Shown: positions 11,235-25,533 of the stretch, in pieces
Layout: the number at the start of each line of letters is the position of its first letter
Numbering within the stretch: position 1 is the stretch's first letter
NCBI GenBank assembly: GCA_029204225.1
Contig: MU831941.1
Location: 31,603 to 95,602, forward strand
Length of the DNA stretch: 64,000 nt
Origin: Diphasiastrum complanatum
Lineage: Eukaryota > Streptophyta > Lycopodiopsida > Lycopodiales > Lycopodiaceae
Direction of reading: 5' to 3'
Notes under the pieces: generated by a model
Seen by the model: only the letters and a program-made list of their open reading frames with translations
What the model was told of the DNA's origin: nothing
Database searches by the model: none
Made by a program: the position numbers and the translations under genes

Positions 11235-12490
11235 TTGCAAGATTCCTCGAATCAGGGAAAGACTGAAACGGATTTTCTAATTCGAAACAAAATTTTGTTT
11301 CGAAAAGAAAAGGTGTGTGTACCGGAGAATGATATTGTAAGGGCCCAAATCTTGCATGAGTGTCATGATAGTCCATGCGTAGGACATCCGAGTATACAAA
11401 GAACACTTGAATTAGTTCGAAGGCAATTTTGGCGGCCTAAGATGAAAAGTCAGGTAGAGGCCTATAAAGTTAAATGTACCAAGTGCCAATTAAATAAAGT
11501 TGAGAGGCTAAAAGCTAGTGGCCTATTACATCCTTTAGATATTCCTACCGAAGAGTGGAAAAGTATATCTATGGATTTTGTGGTCGGGCTTCCATGTATA
11601 GGGAAGGCCCACGATTCGGTTTGGGTCGTTGTTGACAGACTTACGAAGTTTGCTCAATTTATCCCAACGAAGACTACTGTTAAAGCTTTAGAACTAGCTC
11701 ACTATTTGTTGAGAAGCTTTTACGACTATACGTGCTGCCTTGCGATATTGTTAGTGACCGTGACCCAAAATTCACTGGGAATTTTTGGCAAGCAATACTT
11801 GAAAAGTTGGAAAGAACTTTAAGATTGAGTTCTACAAATCATCCGGAATCAGACGGTGAAACGGAAAGGACCAATCAGACGATGGAGGATATGCTTCGAG
11901 CATATGTGGGCCATTGATAGTCTGATTGAGAACGGTACCTTCCACTGGTGGAATTTGCATATAACAGTGCAAAACATTCAGCGACCGGATTTGGCTCTTT
12001 CATGCTTATGTATGGTTTTCAACGTCGATCAACAATTAGTGTTGGCATGAAAAACCTACAGGTGCAAGCCACAGCTGGTTTCTTTGCGGATATGCAAGAA
12101 ATGTTACAGTTGGTTAAAGATAGCATAAGTAGTGCCTAAGACAGGGCAAGGCACTATGCTAATATATTTCGAAAGCACAAGGTATTCATGGTCAACGACT
12201 GGGTGTTTTTGAGGGTCCCTAATCACTCTAGGGGCTTGAAAACTGGTAAGTGTGCTAAGTTGGCACCTAGGTATTGCGGTCCTTTTAAGGTTATCCAAGT
12301 GATAAACAAGGTCGCATACAAACTAGACCTTCCAACTAACGTTGGACTTCATCCTATTTTCCATGTTAGTAAGTTGAAACCCTCGTTGGGGGTTGGGAAA
12401 ACCCTGGTCCCTGTGGAAGATCTAGTGGAGCTTCTTTGTGATGAGTCCGTGAGTGGACCACCTGAACCCGAGGCAATTGTTAATAGCTAG
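11235..12490 (+). pseudogene. Chromovirus integrase
   Basis: The zinc-binding HHCC module is complete (HECHDSPCVGHPS...CTKCQLNK, about 11,357-11,500). The catalytic triad is visible: Asp in SMDFVVGLP, Asp in SDRDPKFTGNFW, Glu in HPESDGETERTNQ. A frameshift at about 11,730 and another at about 11,915 split the core. The C-terminal part (12,188-12,490) has the GPF and [11 protein letters not shown] words of chromovirus integrases, which lead into a chromodomain. Integrase inserts element cDNA into host chromatin. Confidence 0.93.
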
Positions 12491-12625
12491 CCGGCAGATA
12501 ACTCTAAAAAATAGAGTGCTTCGGGAATTCTTTTAGTCAGGTGGAGGGGCAAATCAGAAGAAGAGGATACCTAGGAAAAGGAGGCTGATCTCCAAAGGAG
12601 TTTTTCAAATTTTTTCCTACAAGGA
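12491..12625 (+). pseudogene. Integrase chromodomain remnant
   Basis: Downstream of the integrase stop at 12,488 the same reading region continues as ILLVRWRGKSEEEDT-stop-EKEADLQRSF, which matches a chromodomain (LVRW, then T-W-E with the Trp codon now TAG). This places the element among plant chromoviruses, whose chromodomain guides insertion to marked chromatin. A second stop separates it from integrase. Confidence 0.7.
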
Positions 12626-12637
12626 AAAATCTAAGTT

Positions 12638-12650
12638 TAGGGGGAAGGAA
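12638..12650 (+). other. Polypurine tract of the chromovirus
   Basis: TTAGGGGGAAGGAA immediately precedes TGCTACATACC, the expected start of the 3' LTR. Confidence 0.6.
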
Positions 12651-12722
12651 TGCTACATACCTATGTAATTAGCAGTACTTCAGACCCCTATTGGTCCATT
12701 TAGTGCTGGGGGCTAAATGGCA

Positions 12723-12940
12723 AGTTACCCTCGGATAAGAGTTACCCTTAGGATTAAGGGTATATGCCCTTGGTTAAGGGCAGGCAAGTGACTATACCTT
12801 GGTCGGAGGTATGGAGTCACGTGACCCTTGGATAAGGGGTACCCTTAGGATTAAGGGTAGCTACCTTAGATTAAGGTACTAGTGTTCTTGGTTAAGGACA
12901 GGTAGGTGTCTATGCCTTGGATGGAGGTATGGAACCTAGA
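12723..12940. repeat. Tandem repeat, ~100-110-bp unit x2
   Basis: Two units share, in order, GGATAAG, TACCCTTAGGATTAAGGGT, CTTGGTTAAGG, CAGG, CTATRCCTTGG and GGAGGTATGGA. Each unit itself is built of short TTAAGG-type inverted words, so it could fold. Confidence 0.8.
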
Positions 12941-13369
12941 GAGGTGCTAGAAAGTCATTGGATGACTATTTTTCTAAACCTTGGGCCTCAACCTTGAACC
13001 ATATCACTTTAATGGTCTAGGACCAAAATATACATGCACAACATGGGCAATGGGACCTAGTAGGAGGCCGCCCTTCTAAAGTGTCCATTGAGTTCCGAAC
13101 TCCCACAAGAAAGGCATTCAAAGAGTCATAGGTTATTGAAGGAGTCTCTTGACCTTCCATAAGCCTATGGAGGATCTTGGAGATTCTTTAACTCCCCTAG
13201 GTTTCTCTCTCTCTCATTGGGTGGGCATGGAAATCCATAGTGCACTAGAGGGGACAATGGGCCATCTATATGAGAGTAGTAGGGCGCCCATTGGGGGGAG
13301 AGAGATCTCTCTTGTTTGCTTCGCTTATGCTCTAGTGTTGCTACTAGTGTGTAGAGTGTTTTCTTGTGT

Positions 13370-13529
13370 GTAGTATGCTTAGGATTTGGATCTTGCTTAT
13401 GGTATGGGACATAGGTAGGGTTTGGATCTTGAGTATGCTATGGAGTGTTGTAGTATGCTTAGGGTTTGGATCTTGCTTATGGTATGGGACATAAGTTGGG
13501 TTTGGATCTTGAGTCTGTTGTGGCATTCT
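13370..13529. repeat. Tandem repeat, 80-bp unit x2
   Basis: TAGTATGCTTAGG followed by TTTGGATCTTGCTTATGG and GGGACATA recurs exactly 80 bp apart (13,371 and 13,451). Within each unit TTTGGATCTTG occurs twice. Confidence 0.9.
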
Positions 13530-14006
13530 TGTGATTTGTTTATGGTTAGCAAGGGGGTGCTAGATAGGTCTTGCTTGGAGCTTGGATCTAGCTATGGTTG
13601 GGTGGTGAATACTTGAGGCCAGCTTGTTATCTATATTTGTGTTTAAAGAGTAGGGACACAGGTGGAGGAGAGATCCTTGGAGGCTTGCATATCCTTACTT
13701 GTAGGTGGAGGCATCTTAGCTTTCTTGTAGGAATGATTTGAAGAGGCATTTATGTGCATATGATTCCTTTTGGTTCAGGTTAGGTGAATCCTATATCCTT
13801 GTGAAGTCGAGATCGTGGAGGCAATTCTAGATCCAGCAAATTCAAGCTAGTTTCCATTCTTGTGAACATTAATAGATTTAATTTGGCTTAAGATCAAGTA
13901 GGATCTTATTGGGAGGTCAAGTTTTGATCTTTCTCAAGTTCCTAGGTAATGGGATAGCTAGTCTTTCAATCATTTCTACTTTGCATCTATTCTTGTGATC
14001 AAGATC

Positions 14007-14800
14007 ATGTTTCAAGATCTGGCTTCAATGAATGCATATCTTTTGGATTCACATGATAGATTGAATGTTTCTAATTATTCAATTTGGAAGCTAAGAATGG
14101 AATCAATTCTTATTTACAAGATCTAATGGATATAGTGAGTGGTGAAGAGGATGAGCCTATTCACCCTCAAGAAGCTACAAAATACAAAAGGAGGTGCAAG
14201 GCTGCTCTCCATTGTATAAAAAGGAATGTAGCTAATGAACTTCTTAAGGAGGTAGGTGCTTACACCTCGGCTCAAGAAGCATGGGAAACTCTTCAAAAGA
14301 TATATAAATCCAAGAATACTTCAAGGTTGCTATCCTTGAAGAATCAAATCCTTCAATGTTTTCAAGCTAAAGGAGAGAGTGGACATTCATATGTGTTGAG
14401 AGTTAAGCACTTAAACAAAAAGCCTCCTTACATAGGAGATTCCATTAAGGAAAGTGAACTTGTTCGACTAATCTTGAATGTTTAAGTGTAGATTTTGCTA
14501 ACTTGGTGCAAGGCTATGCAATCATGGGCAAGTTGCCCTCACTTGAAGATCTCCAAGGCGTTTGGCATGGCCGAGGAGAGTAGGAGAACACACATCGAGT
14601 CAAGGATGGAAACGCTCTCTCTCAATGATGGAGATGACAAGGCTCTTTTTATCAAGAGCAAGAGCAAATCCAAAGGCAAAGGTGTTGCATTCAAGAAGAA
14701 CCAAGTCAAAGGTGAAGATCAAGATAGATCAGAACTCACAAATAGTATTGGCAAAGGTTCCCTAGGCAAAGGTTGACTTGGCGAGGGTTCTTTCACCACT
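14007..14800 (+). pseudogene. Copia gag, decayed
   Basis: Starts ATG at 14,007 (MFQDLASMNAYLLDSHDRLN) and reads LNVSNYSIWKLRMES, the copia gag opening, then slips one base near 14,080 into YLQDLMDIVSGEEDEP, AALHCIKRNVANELL, AQEAWETLQKIY and RLLSLKNQILQ. A second slip occurs at about 14,480. The basic tail (KSKSKSKGKGVAF) follows but no zinc knuckle is left. It is a diverged relative of the gag at 31,665. No pol follows; the reading ends in unrelated sequence with repeated GGCRAAGGTT words. Confidence 0.85.
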
Positions 14801-15439
14801 ATTTTGGATAAAAAAATCACTTACTTGGTTGTTTCTGTCAAATCTAGAAAAACTAACCTTTGTTTGATTGACAGTGGTATATCTGATAATGATGATGCCA
14901 GGGTAGAACTGACAAAGGTTCTTTTTTGGAGAACAATAACTTTTTGCAGGTTGGTGAGGATTAAGATAGACTTTTTGGATAATCCATATGGATCTAACCT
15001 TCGCCACAAACTCAAAAATGGTGGATTGCTATATTTGGAAACCTCAGATAAATCAGCGAAGGTTCAGATGAAGGATCAAGAGTGATACTATTATTTTTGC
15101 AAAATAGAACACTATTTTGCAAAAATAGCTCAATATAACAACTGACCTTGATTACCCAACTTATTGATTACCAAAAATAATATGACTTATTGTGACTCTG
15201 GCGAAGGTTCAGGTGAAGGTTCCTCTCAAAGAACTGATATTCTTGCAGAAAGGTGTAAAACTTTCTACAAAAGGTTACCAACAACTAGTTGAACAGCACT
15301 TTTTATGGGTTCCTAAGACAACCATGCTTCCTTCGAGATTAGATATTCTGAGTGAGCGAGTATCAGTGAGTGAGAGAGAAATTATCAGAGAGCATTCACA
15401 CTGGAACACACATGAAAATAGAAAATCTAAATTAAGTTG

Positions 15440-16060
15440 ATGTGAATACAACTATCAGATCACGATCATGTGCCCGAGAATGGTTCACAGTAATACGCAC
15501 TGTGTGTTGTAATCTTACTACGCTAGTTACAAATTGAATGCTATCTCTACTGCTTGAATTACTTTCACTCTCTCTAAGATCTCTGATCCTACGGAATTAC
15601 ATAATTCTGATACGATGGAGTTCACGGAGGAACTCTGAATCACGCTTACTTCATCACCTTATTGTATCTTGTGTTGCCGTTATGTTTATATACATGCAAG
15701 AGTTATGACAACTGTTTGGGAAATGAGCGTGAAGTAGTGTATTTTCTGAATAGTACTAAAATGAATTGTGACGTAGTCTTCATTGGACAAGGCATAGGAA
15801 GAGCTCCATTTTGAATGGTGACAGTTGACGATCGTCGTCGATGATCGTCGTCGTCGAAGACTTTGAGCAAGTCGAGTCGATTGGCTTGCTCCTGAGAAGA
15901 TGTTGATGTCGATGGAGTTTGATATCAAGATGTCGATGAAGTCGATTATGTGGAATTCAATGAAGTCGATCCTACTTCTACTTCGAGTCGATATATTGCA
16001 CATACATTCAGCTTATGCGAGTAAGGCTGCATGTCGTTGTAGAGAGAGATAGTATATTTA
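15440..16060 (-). repeat. LTR-like segment with GTCGA array
   Basis: Contains a minus-strand TATATAAAC box at ~15,684-15,692 and, upstream of it on that strand (15,826-15,990), many GTCGA/TCGAC words such as GATGTCGATGAAGTCGA. This resembles the LTRs of copia A and B. Borders are not defined and no primer site was found, so it may be a solo LTR. Confidence 0.4.
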
Positions 16061-16160
16061 CATAGTATACTGGTGCTCAGGAATCAAATTCGGGTGAGTC
16101 GGAGTGAAGATTAACTTCAACATCTTTAGCCTTCTATTTTTGAAATTAATCTTCGTTGGC

Positions 16161-16168
16161 TATAAATA
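16161..16168 (+). promoter_or_regulatory. Possible TATA box
   Basis: TATAAATA in an otherwise mixed context (TTGGC before it). No plus-strand gene follows, so it may be a chance match or part of an LTR. Confidence 0.25.
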
Positions 16169-16306
16169 GATCTGGGTCAAATTTAGGCATAGTAAGCCAG
16201 ACGAAAGTTGGTTTTTAGTATTTTTTGTTTTTAGAGGTTTTCTCCTTTTTTTTATGGTTTTTGTTCGATTTTTGGAAATTGGCTGGAAAGTAACCTTTGC
16301 CCTTCA

Positions 16307-16537
16307 CTATAGCTTCACTGCATCATGGAGGTAATGTCTGCAAGTTGGCAAAGGTTGGTTGCAAAGGAGTAGAAAGTTATCAGTGCATGATGAAGATTTT
16401 GCTCCTTTTGTCACCAAACTAGCAAAAATGGATGATTTCTCTAAGTTTTTCATATCCAAATGAATCTTAGGAATGGTGATCTGTCTAGCTTCCCCTGCTC
16501 GACAATCAAAACAGATTTCAATCAAAAAAATATTCAC
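16307..16537 (-). other. Open frame in the leader of a minus-strand element
   Basis: 76 residues, no recognised family, lying just inside the primer site at 16,665. It could be a start of gag, but nothing supports this beyond position. Confidence 0.15.
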
Positions 16538-16664
16538 AAATCAAGCAAAATCTCTCCCAGATTAATCCTAAAATGCAATTTTAACACTATTATGCCAAAA
16601 CAAAATGCCTAAATGCAAGCTAACATCCAAGCCTAGATGTCTAAATGAAAAATTGGCGTAGCTC

Positions 16665-16683
16665 CTTAACAACGGTGCCAAAA
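16665..16683 (-). other. Primer binding site, tRNA-Asp-like
   Basis: Minus strand reads TTTGGCACCGTTGTTA. Athila/Tat-type gypsy elements use TGGCGCCGTTGCC, complementary to tRNA-Asp; this is that site with a few changes. It abuts the LTR end CGTTACA. Confidence 0.5.
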
Positions 16684-16684
16684 T

Positions 16685-17871
16685 TGTAACGATCGGGTAT
16701 TTCCTATCCACCTTCAACCCTAGATCCATACACATCAAACATGAAAGGAGATGAAGAGGAATAACATGTTGTCATGCAAAGGTTCGTTCCCATGAGAGTG
16801 ATAACATAGTTCATAATCAAGCATATGCTTAACATCAACATTTAACACTAACCATTAACACTACGATCCATTAACATTAGCACATAACACTAATCAGGCA
16901 GTGATAGATCTTATTCTTCTCTCTCTCTCTTTCTCTCTCACAAAAAGTATAATAAAGATAAACTCCAACAAGCATCAAATCCAACAATTAGCAAATTTAA
17001 AGAAAACATGAGAGATAGAGAAGGAAAGAAGAAGAGCAAGGACATTCCATATCCATTCGAAAGCGGATCCATCTGCTTTATTGAAATGAAGAGTGAATGT
17101 ACAAAATAACTCGAATCCACCACTCTATATAGTGGATTTTAGGGCTTTGGCCTCAAATCCTATTGGCCAATCTCCACCTCTCTTATTCGAATTTTGTGGG
17201 GAGCCCTTTTTGCTCACTAACTTGACTATTAGGCCTTGCAACATTTAATTCTCACTAAAAGTCCTAAAGTCCTTTTATTAACTTCTAACTAATCAAATAA
17301 CTACGTGATCATCGGGTTGGGGACACACACGCACGATGCCAAATCCCTCTCACTTATTAACTAGGGTTAGGGTTGTCTTGGGATCCACAAACCCTCCAAC
17401 AAATATCAAGCTAAATTTTGCTAAAACTTCACAACAAAGATATCTATTATGAATTCAACCAATCAAAATGGAAATCAGAACTTCATTTATGCAAAAAAAC
17501 ACTAGTTTTGATCAAAACACATAGCTAGATTCAATCTTTTTGCAAAAAAATGTTTGTGTATGTAGAGGAAGACTTCCTCTAACCATCTCACAAATCTTTT
17601 TTCAAAACTTTAAAAAACCCAAAGCCTACTTTAAAACTTCTCTAACATGATAAAAAATTAGCTCCTAAACAATTCTATAAGCATCACTACTCTCTTCCAA
17701 AGAGAACTAGATTCATTGGGTACTTCAACTACAAGCTTCCTACAACTAGAAAATCCAATAATCTTCCCCAAAAAAAATTTAGTTGGTGATCTTAATAGAA
17801 CTTGAAGAAGGTTAGAAAGGTTACCATCCTTTGGTCCAAATCTTGAACTCCAACAAGAATCCTCTGTCACA
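16685..17871 (-). repeat. LTR of a probable Athila/Tat-type gypsy element
   Basis: About 1.19 kb, beginning TGTGACAGAGG on the minus strand (17,871) and ending CGTTACA (16,685), so it has matching TGT...ACA tips, and it is followed by a tRNA-Asp-like primer site. No gag or pol of this element was found below 16.3 kb, so the rest is deleted or replaced. Confidence 0.5.
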
Positions 17872-18583
17872 GGTGTGATAGAAAGTCTTATGAGACAATA
17901 ATAATGTTTGTCACTTTAGTACAATTTCATATTATCAAGTACAACTATGGGATAGTATACATATGTTGAGATTTGTAATCTGTTATAACTTGAATGATTT
18001 AATCATGATATGGGATATGGGAACTAGGAGATTGTATTGTGTAATTGGTTGTTGAATCAAATCATGACAACATCGACCATATAAGTTGATTATATGTGAA
18101 CAACAAAACGATTGGAAGAGTTGTTTTATTTACTCCGAAATTCAATTCATTTAATATAAACTCGATGCTCCTGGTTGCCATATCTAAACCTCCATTGAAG
18201 ACCAAAATTCTATCTGTTTTGCTAAATATTTTGATCAATACCTTGATGCCATAAAAAATTGATTTCTATGGGGTGATATCTTATATATTAAAGTTAAATC
18301 TCTAATTTGTTATTCACTAAGCCACAATATTGTGAAATAATAAAAGAATGCCAAAATCTTTATTAAGTGTCATACATAGTATATACTTCTAGGTAGTGAT
18401 CAATTCAAGGACCACATGCCCAAATTGGATAAACTAGACGTGATGTCATGCTAAGAATTAGACAACGTACTCATGCAATGCCTTGTGACTTGTCTTTGAA
18501 TTATGAAACAATTCTCATGTTTACTCTCACTTTTCACAAATTTATAATTTGTCTTTTAATTTATTAAACACGAGTTGTTTTCA

Positions 18584-19512
18584 GCACATTTTTGTGCGTG
18601 TGCGCACAAAAGTGCGCATAAAACCCTTGGTCACTTGACGAGACATAACATGCCATCAAATGATTGAAATTTCAATCTTTCAATTGTATGTGGAACTAGA
18701 CTTGATCTTCATTGTGTTATTGGAAGACTTAAAATTTCTCTCTCTCAATTGATGGCAATTTGCCCTCAAAAATCTTCAATTTTCAGCACTTTTCAACACT
18801 TCACATGGATAACGTTAGGTGCACATATTTATCTCTATAGGACTCCACTTATATTTTTTTTATAGACATGTTTCTATGGTCATAAAGGATTTTTGAAAGT
18901 AGAGGTTGTAAAAAGCACCTCCAAAAGAGCTGAAACTTTCTAGCACCTTTCAATAATTTTCAATACTTTTCAGCACTTGACATGGGTAACTTTAGATGCA
19001 GATATCTATTTCTACATAACTTGAAATTAAAAAAAAAACACAAGAAACATTTTTTATGGTCATGTAATACTTTTTAAAATAGACAAACCAAAAAAATATT
19101 GTCTATTATACACTCATATATGATATTTCCAATTTTGGTGATTCTTATCAACACTTAAAAGGGTAACTTTGAATGCACGTATCTATCTCTATAGATTTCC
19201 AAATTCATTTTTTTTAAGTAGGCATGTTTCTATAATCATCTAGGATTTTTAAGAGTAGATAGGCTAAAAATTGAATGTAAAATTTACAACAATGTAGTCC
19301 CATATATGAAAATATTGAAGTTTCATCAATACTCCCACATGTTTGACACATCATATCTTACATATAAGTTGCTCAAAATAAAGGTCTCAAAATTTTTAAT
19401 CAATAAATGGATATATGAAGAACACACATGTGATAGGATTTGATGTCATTCATCATAGTTTATGAGCTATGATTTTTTTAATAAGTGCTTGAAATGCACA
19501 CTTTTGTGTGCA
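18584..19512. repeat. Segment bounded by matching palindromes
   Basis: The left edge has GCACATTTTTGTGC (18,584-18,597) and TGCGCACAAAAGTGCGCA (18,601-18,618), a 7-bp stem with a 4-base loop. The right edge has TGCACACTTTTGTGTGCA (19,495-19,512), also a 7-bp stem with a 4-base loop, and it matches the left one in reverse complement at 16 of 18 bases. The interior carries three tandem units. This may be a foldback or MITE-like element; target duplications were not found. Confidence 0.4.
18793..19275. repeat. Tandem repeat, ~178-bp unit x3, diverged
   Basis: Units start at about 18,793, 18,972 and 19,148, each opening TCARCACTT, then GGRTAAC, a GTGCA or ATGCA word, ATATYTAT and TCTATAG, and each later has GACATGTTTCTAT or GGCATGTTTCTAT (less clear in unit 2). 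Confidence 0.7.
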
Positions 19513-19932
19513 TTTTGTGACGACTCTAGTATGTTATTCCCAAATTTAAAAAAAGTACCATAAGGAAGCATACTGCATAGTGATCTAATAAATGCTAAAA
19601 AATAACAATAACAAAAACAATGGATGGAGCTTGAGTGTCACCTTACGTTTTTCTTGGAAAAAAAAGACTAGTCTCAAAAAAATCAAAGAGACAAACTTAA
19701 AGAGCTAATGAGACACAGTTCCAACAAAGTTTGGAAGAACAATGCAAACTTTTTAATTTTAGATCAAAAACTCAGTATCAGAGACAGACACAAACAAACA
19801 CTTAGTGCTCTCTACTCACACAACTGAATTACAAACCATTCTATATGTTTGCTAGATAAACTACTAAGTAAAATTTTGAATCAGTATGACAACCTAAAGT
19901 GGCTCCACCAAGGCACACAAATTTCCAAAAGT

Positions 19933-22170
19933 CTATTGATGAATTTTGACACAGAACAAATGGTTTGAGCACACTACCCACTCCACCAATTCAATAACTA
20001 TTTGAACATTGGGTAGCCAACATAAGAAGAAATTTTTTAAGGATTTTATAGTAAAGAATACGGATCCTTCAATCTGAACAAATGTTATAAAAAATTGGGA
20101 ATTTTGGTGCCAAAACTTCATCATAAGTGATTATTCAATTGTTGTCAGGCTGATGTATGAGAAGAATATTTTTGATAGGTTGATTTCTTTCTTATAGAAG
20201 GAATGTAAGAATGTTTGACAACAACAAAAATATGTTAAAAAACTACTACAAAATTTTGATGAATGTTATTGTTAGAAGCACTACGTAAAAGTCCATTGGA
20301 ACACCATAAAAATAGTAATTACTTTTGATAAGAGTGACTTCTTGACAATTTGAGTGAAACTAGAACTTCAAAATGCATCTACATGTCTTGAATAACATGC
20401 CTCTTGTCAATGATGAAAGGTTTTGCTTAAAATTTTGAAACATGCACTAGAGCACTCAATATATACTTAGTTCTAGACAAAACTTATTATGGATTTCTAG
20501 GTGAACTTCTAATAATGATATGCTTCTATATTACTGATTGATAAAGTATGTAGGTCTCTCTTGAAGTGTGATATATTGCCAACAAGAAACTTTACAAGAA
20601 TCAACCACAAAAAACTCAAATACGTTGAGTTAAACAATGAAAGCATTGCTTATATGCACATGCATTAGTAGCTATAAATCTAGCATGAATTTGTAGCTCA
20701 TTAGTATCATAAGAATGTCTTCATGCATGGTCAACACCAAAACATATGCATATATGTTCAAATCCTTTCTAAAGCATAGATATCGCCAATTGACAACAAG
20801 CAATCACAGGAGTACCTACATGAAATCATCCAAGATATTTCAAGCATGGCTGGTTATGGCTATTGTGGCTCTAATACCATGAAAAAAATCAAGAATGAAA
20901 TAGATTTTTAATGATGATAAAATAACTAACAAATATCACCAACTTCATGAGACAAAGTAGTTTAAAAAAAAAGCTACAAAAAAAGGATATTATAATGATA
21001 CTAGCATTAAGCATACTTTTCAAATTGGCATATCAAACACTCATTCAATTCTTGTTTAAAAATGAGAATAAGAATGAGCAACCTACTCCTTGATTGTCTC
21101 TACTCAATTCAATACCATTTGCTATCCTTAACAACAAAGAGAAATAGCTTTTATAACTATGAAAAGCCTTATACCTACTATACTACTTATGTGCTAGATG
21201 TAAGTCAACTTTAAAACTAGACTATAAATCCACTAGTGATTGGTAGACTAAATATTTGCTAGTGATTGGTGTTTTACATGCGTGCCCACTTTATAATGAT
21301 ATGGTAGAAAGGTATAACTTTTATTCTACCATATATACTAAGTACAACCTGATATTTTGATAGGCGTTATGTAGACTTTTTGATCCACACAATATTTTAT
21401 TTTCCTAAAGGATTTGTCTCATAAATTTGGCAATCATTAAGTGGCTTTCAGTCATGATCCAAATTGAGATAAAAACTAGCACAAACTAGATAAAATACAG
21501 CAACAAATTTTTTTAAAAGATCTAGTAAGAAGATTTCTTTTCACTAACCTATTTTGTTCTAAAAAATTTCAAGGATCTAGATGCAATAACACCCACGTGA
21601 ACACCTATATGTCTAGTAATCTTGCTTGTTGAGATCCAGTTTAGGTCATAAATCTTTCAATTAATCACATATAATACAATTTTATAGGATCAATCAATTC
21701 TTGATCCAATTAGGTCACATTTTTCATTCAAGAGTTTAAATATGGTTTTCATGTTAATTTTTTATGCTAAAAAAAAAAGATAGTTTCATCATCAAATATT
21801 TGACGTGTGATATCTTTTCCACCAATGTTGATACCCTTTAGGTCCCTTTTAATAGAAGCTCTCTAAGTTTTTTCATAAGTGACAAAGCAGATATAACATA
21901 AAGGAGAAGTGAAATGAGACACCCATGTCTTATCTCACTTTCAAACCTTGAACCTATTGGTCAACTTCTTATAGATGTGAATCACAACTAAAGTAGAAGA
22001 ATAAAGAGTTTTTGTAATCCTCATCATGAATTTTGAAGATCTCCAACATCTACAACATTGAATCAAATAACTCTAGTTAAAATAATCAAAAGCCTTCTGA
22101 TTTTCTAATTTAGGTAAAGTTTTTGATCATTTTTGTAGCAAGGCTCCATATATTGATGTAAAAGTAGTCA
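19933..22170 (-). pseudogene. LINE (non-LTR) reverse transcriptase, heavily decayed
   Basis: On the minus strand the 5' part (22,160-21,770) shows fragments in order: an AFDYFN string, then IRHGCLISLLLYVISALSL (from R-Q-G-C-P-L-S-P-L-L) and KGINIGGKDITRQIFDDETI, where the FADD catalytic box survives as FDDE. Near 20,000-20,100 a frame with LKNFFLCW and LVEWVVCSN resembles the plant LINE region before the zinc-finger tail (FLW..., v-W-x-x-V-C). No endonuclease domain was seen. Many stops and slips. Confidence 0.45.
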
Positions 22171-22981
22171 AAACATTGTTTGAATATGCCGACTCCCACT
22201 CAGTGAAAAGAGTGGTTTCAATATACTTTCCCATAAGATGTCCAATTTTCACACATGCTAGATATTTTTCACATTCTCTTTCTGACTGATACTCCATGTA
22301 GCACCATACCCTTTTTTATATTGCTAGGACATTTATTTGGATGCATAATATATGACATCGTGACAAAAAGACAAATATATACTTGACCACACAGGAAAGT
22401 GCAACAAGTGCACATATTAGCCAAGTAAGGCACTATATTCCCCAATGTGTAATGTTTTTTTGATGTATTTGTTAGGACAATGGCATTTTGTAGATAAGCT
22501 TGAATAATGTTGCTAACTAGATAAGTTTGAATGATATTGTAAATTACAGTGTTTATGGGATGTACCATATTCCTAACACATGTAGTGATGTCTTGATTTT
22601 ATTTGCATTTCATTTGAGCTATTGTTGATTTTGGGAGCCCAAATTTTGGAAAGGAATCCAAACAGACTTTCTCTATTCAATTGATCTGGGAAAAGATAAA
22701 ATTTCTTGTAATGATATCTTCAAAAAAAATCCTATTAAAAACTACATAGTATCTTACAAGACCATGCTTGCTATTTTATTATTAAAGGGAATGGGAAAAA
22801 CCAATATTGAGATAAAATCCACAATACTATGCTAGGAGCTTATCACAAACAATTCACCATTTTAGATAGTATAAAAATGTTGCTCAATGGACTATGCTTG
22901 CAATTCAACTTTATCGATGCGCAAAGTATCTACAATCTCATTGTGTTGATCCCTTCTCATGTGTGATTCACCTCTCAATAC
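22171..22981. other. Spacer without recognised gene
   Basis: AT-rich. A 99-residue minus-strand frame at 22,269-22,568 contains no recognisable domain and is probably chance or the 5' end of the LINE relic. Confidence 0.4.
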
Positions 22982-25240
<2,259 letters not shown>

Positions 25241-25533
25241 TTTTTTTGGTACTTTTTGAAACTATGTCAGTACCAACCCAAGACTGTTTGAGACTTTCTA
25301 CTAGTTATTTTGTGCTATGTTATTATCAATTGCCTAAATTTTGGTACTATTTTAGCACCAAGCTGAAATTGTTTCAAACTATTTTGGATATCAATTCTTA
25401 ATGTTTGGTACCTATTGCCTCTGTTTTGGTACTATGTACCAATATTTGGTACTGTTTATATGCTCCTTCAAAATTGTGAGGGTAGTTTTTGGTAATGTCT
25501 GATATTTACCTTATGTTTCTGCACATATTTTTG

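Larger units (their letters stand above)
12651..13990 (+). repeat. Presumed 3' LTR and flank of the chromovirus
   Basis: Starts TGCTACATAC right after the polypurine tract. It holds two sets of tandem repeats (12,723-12,940 and 13,370-13,529). No second copy of this LTR exists upstream of gag in the window, so the right border is not defined; DNA up to ~13,990 may include other material. Open frames inside are not credible genes. Confidence 0.5.

Noticed and set aside
16161-16168. Promoter of a host gene
   Set aside because: No coding sequence follows on the plus strand.
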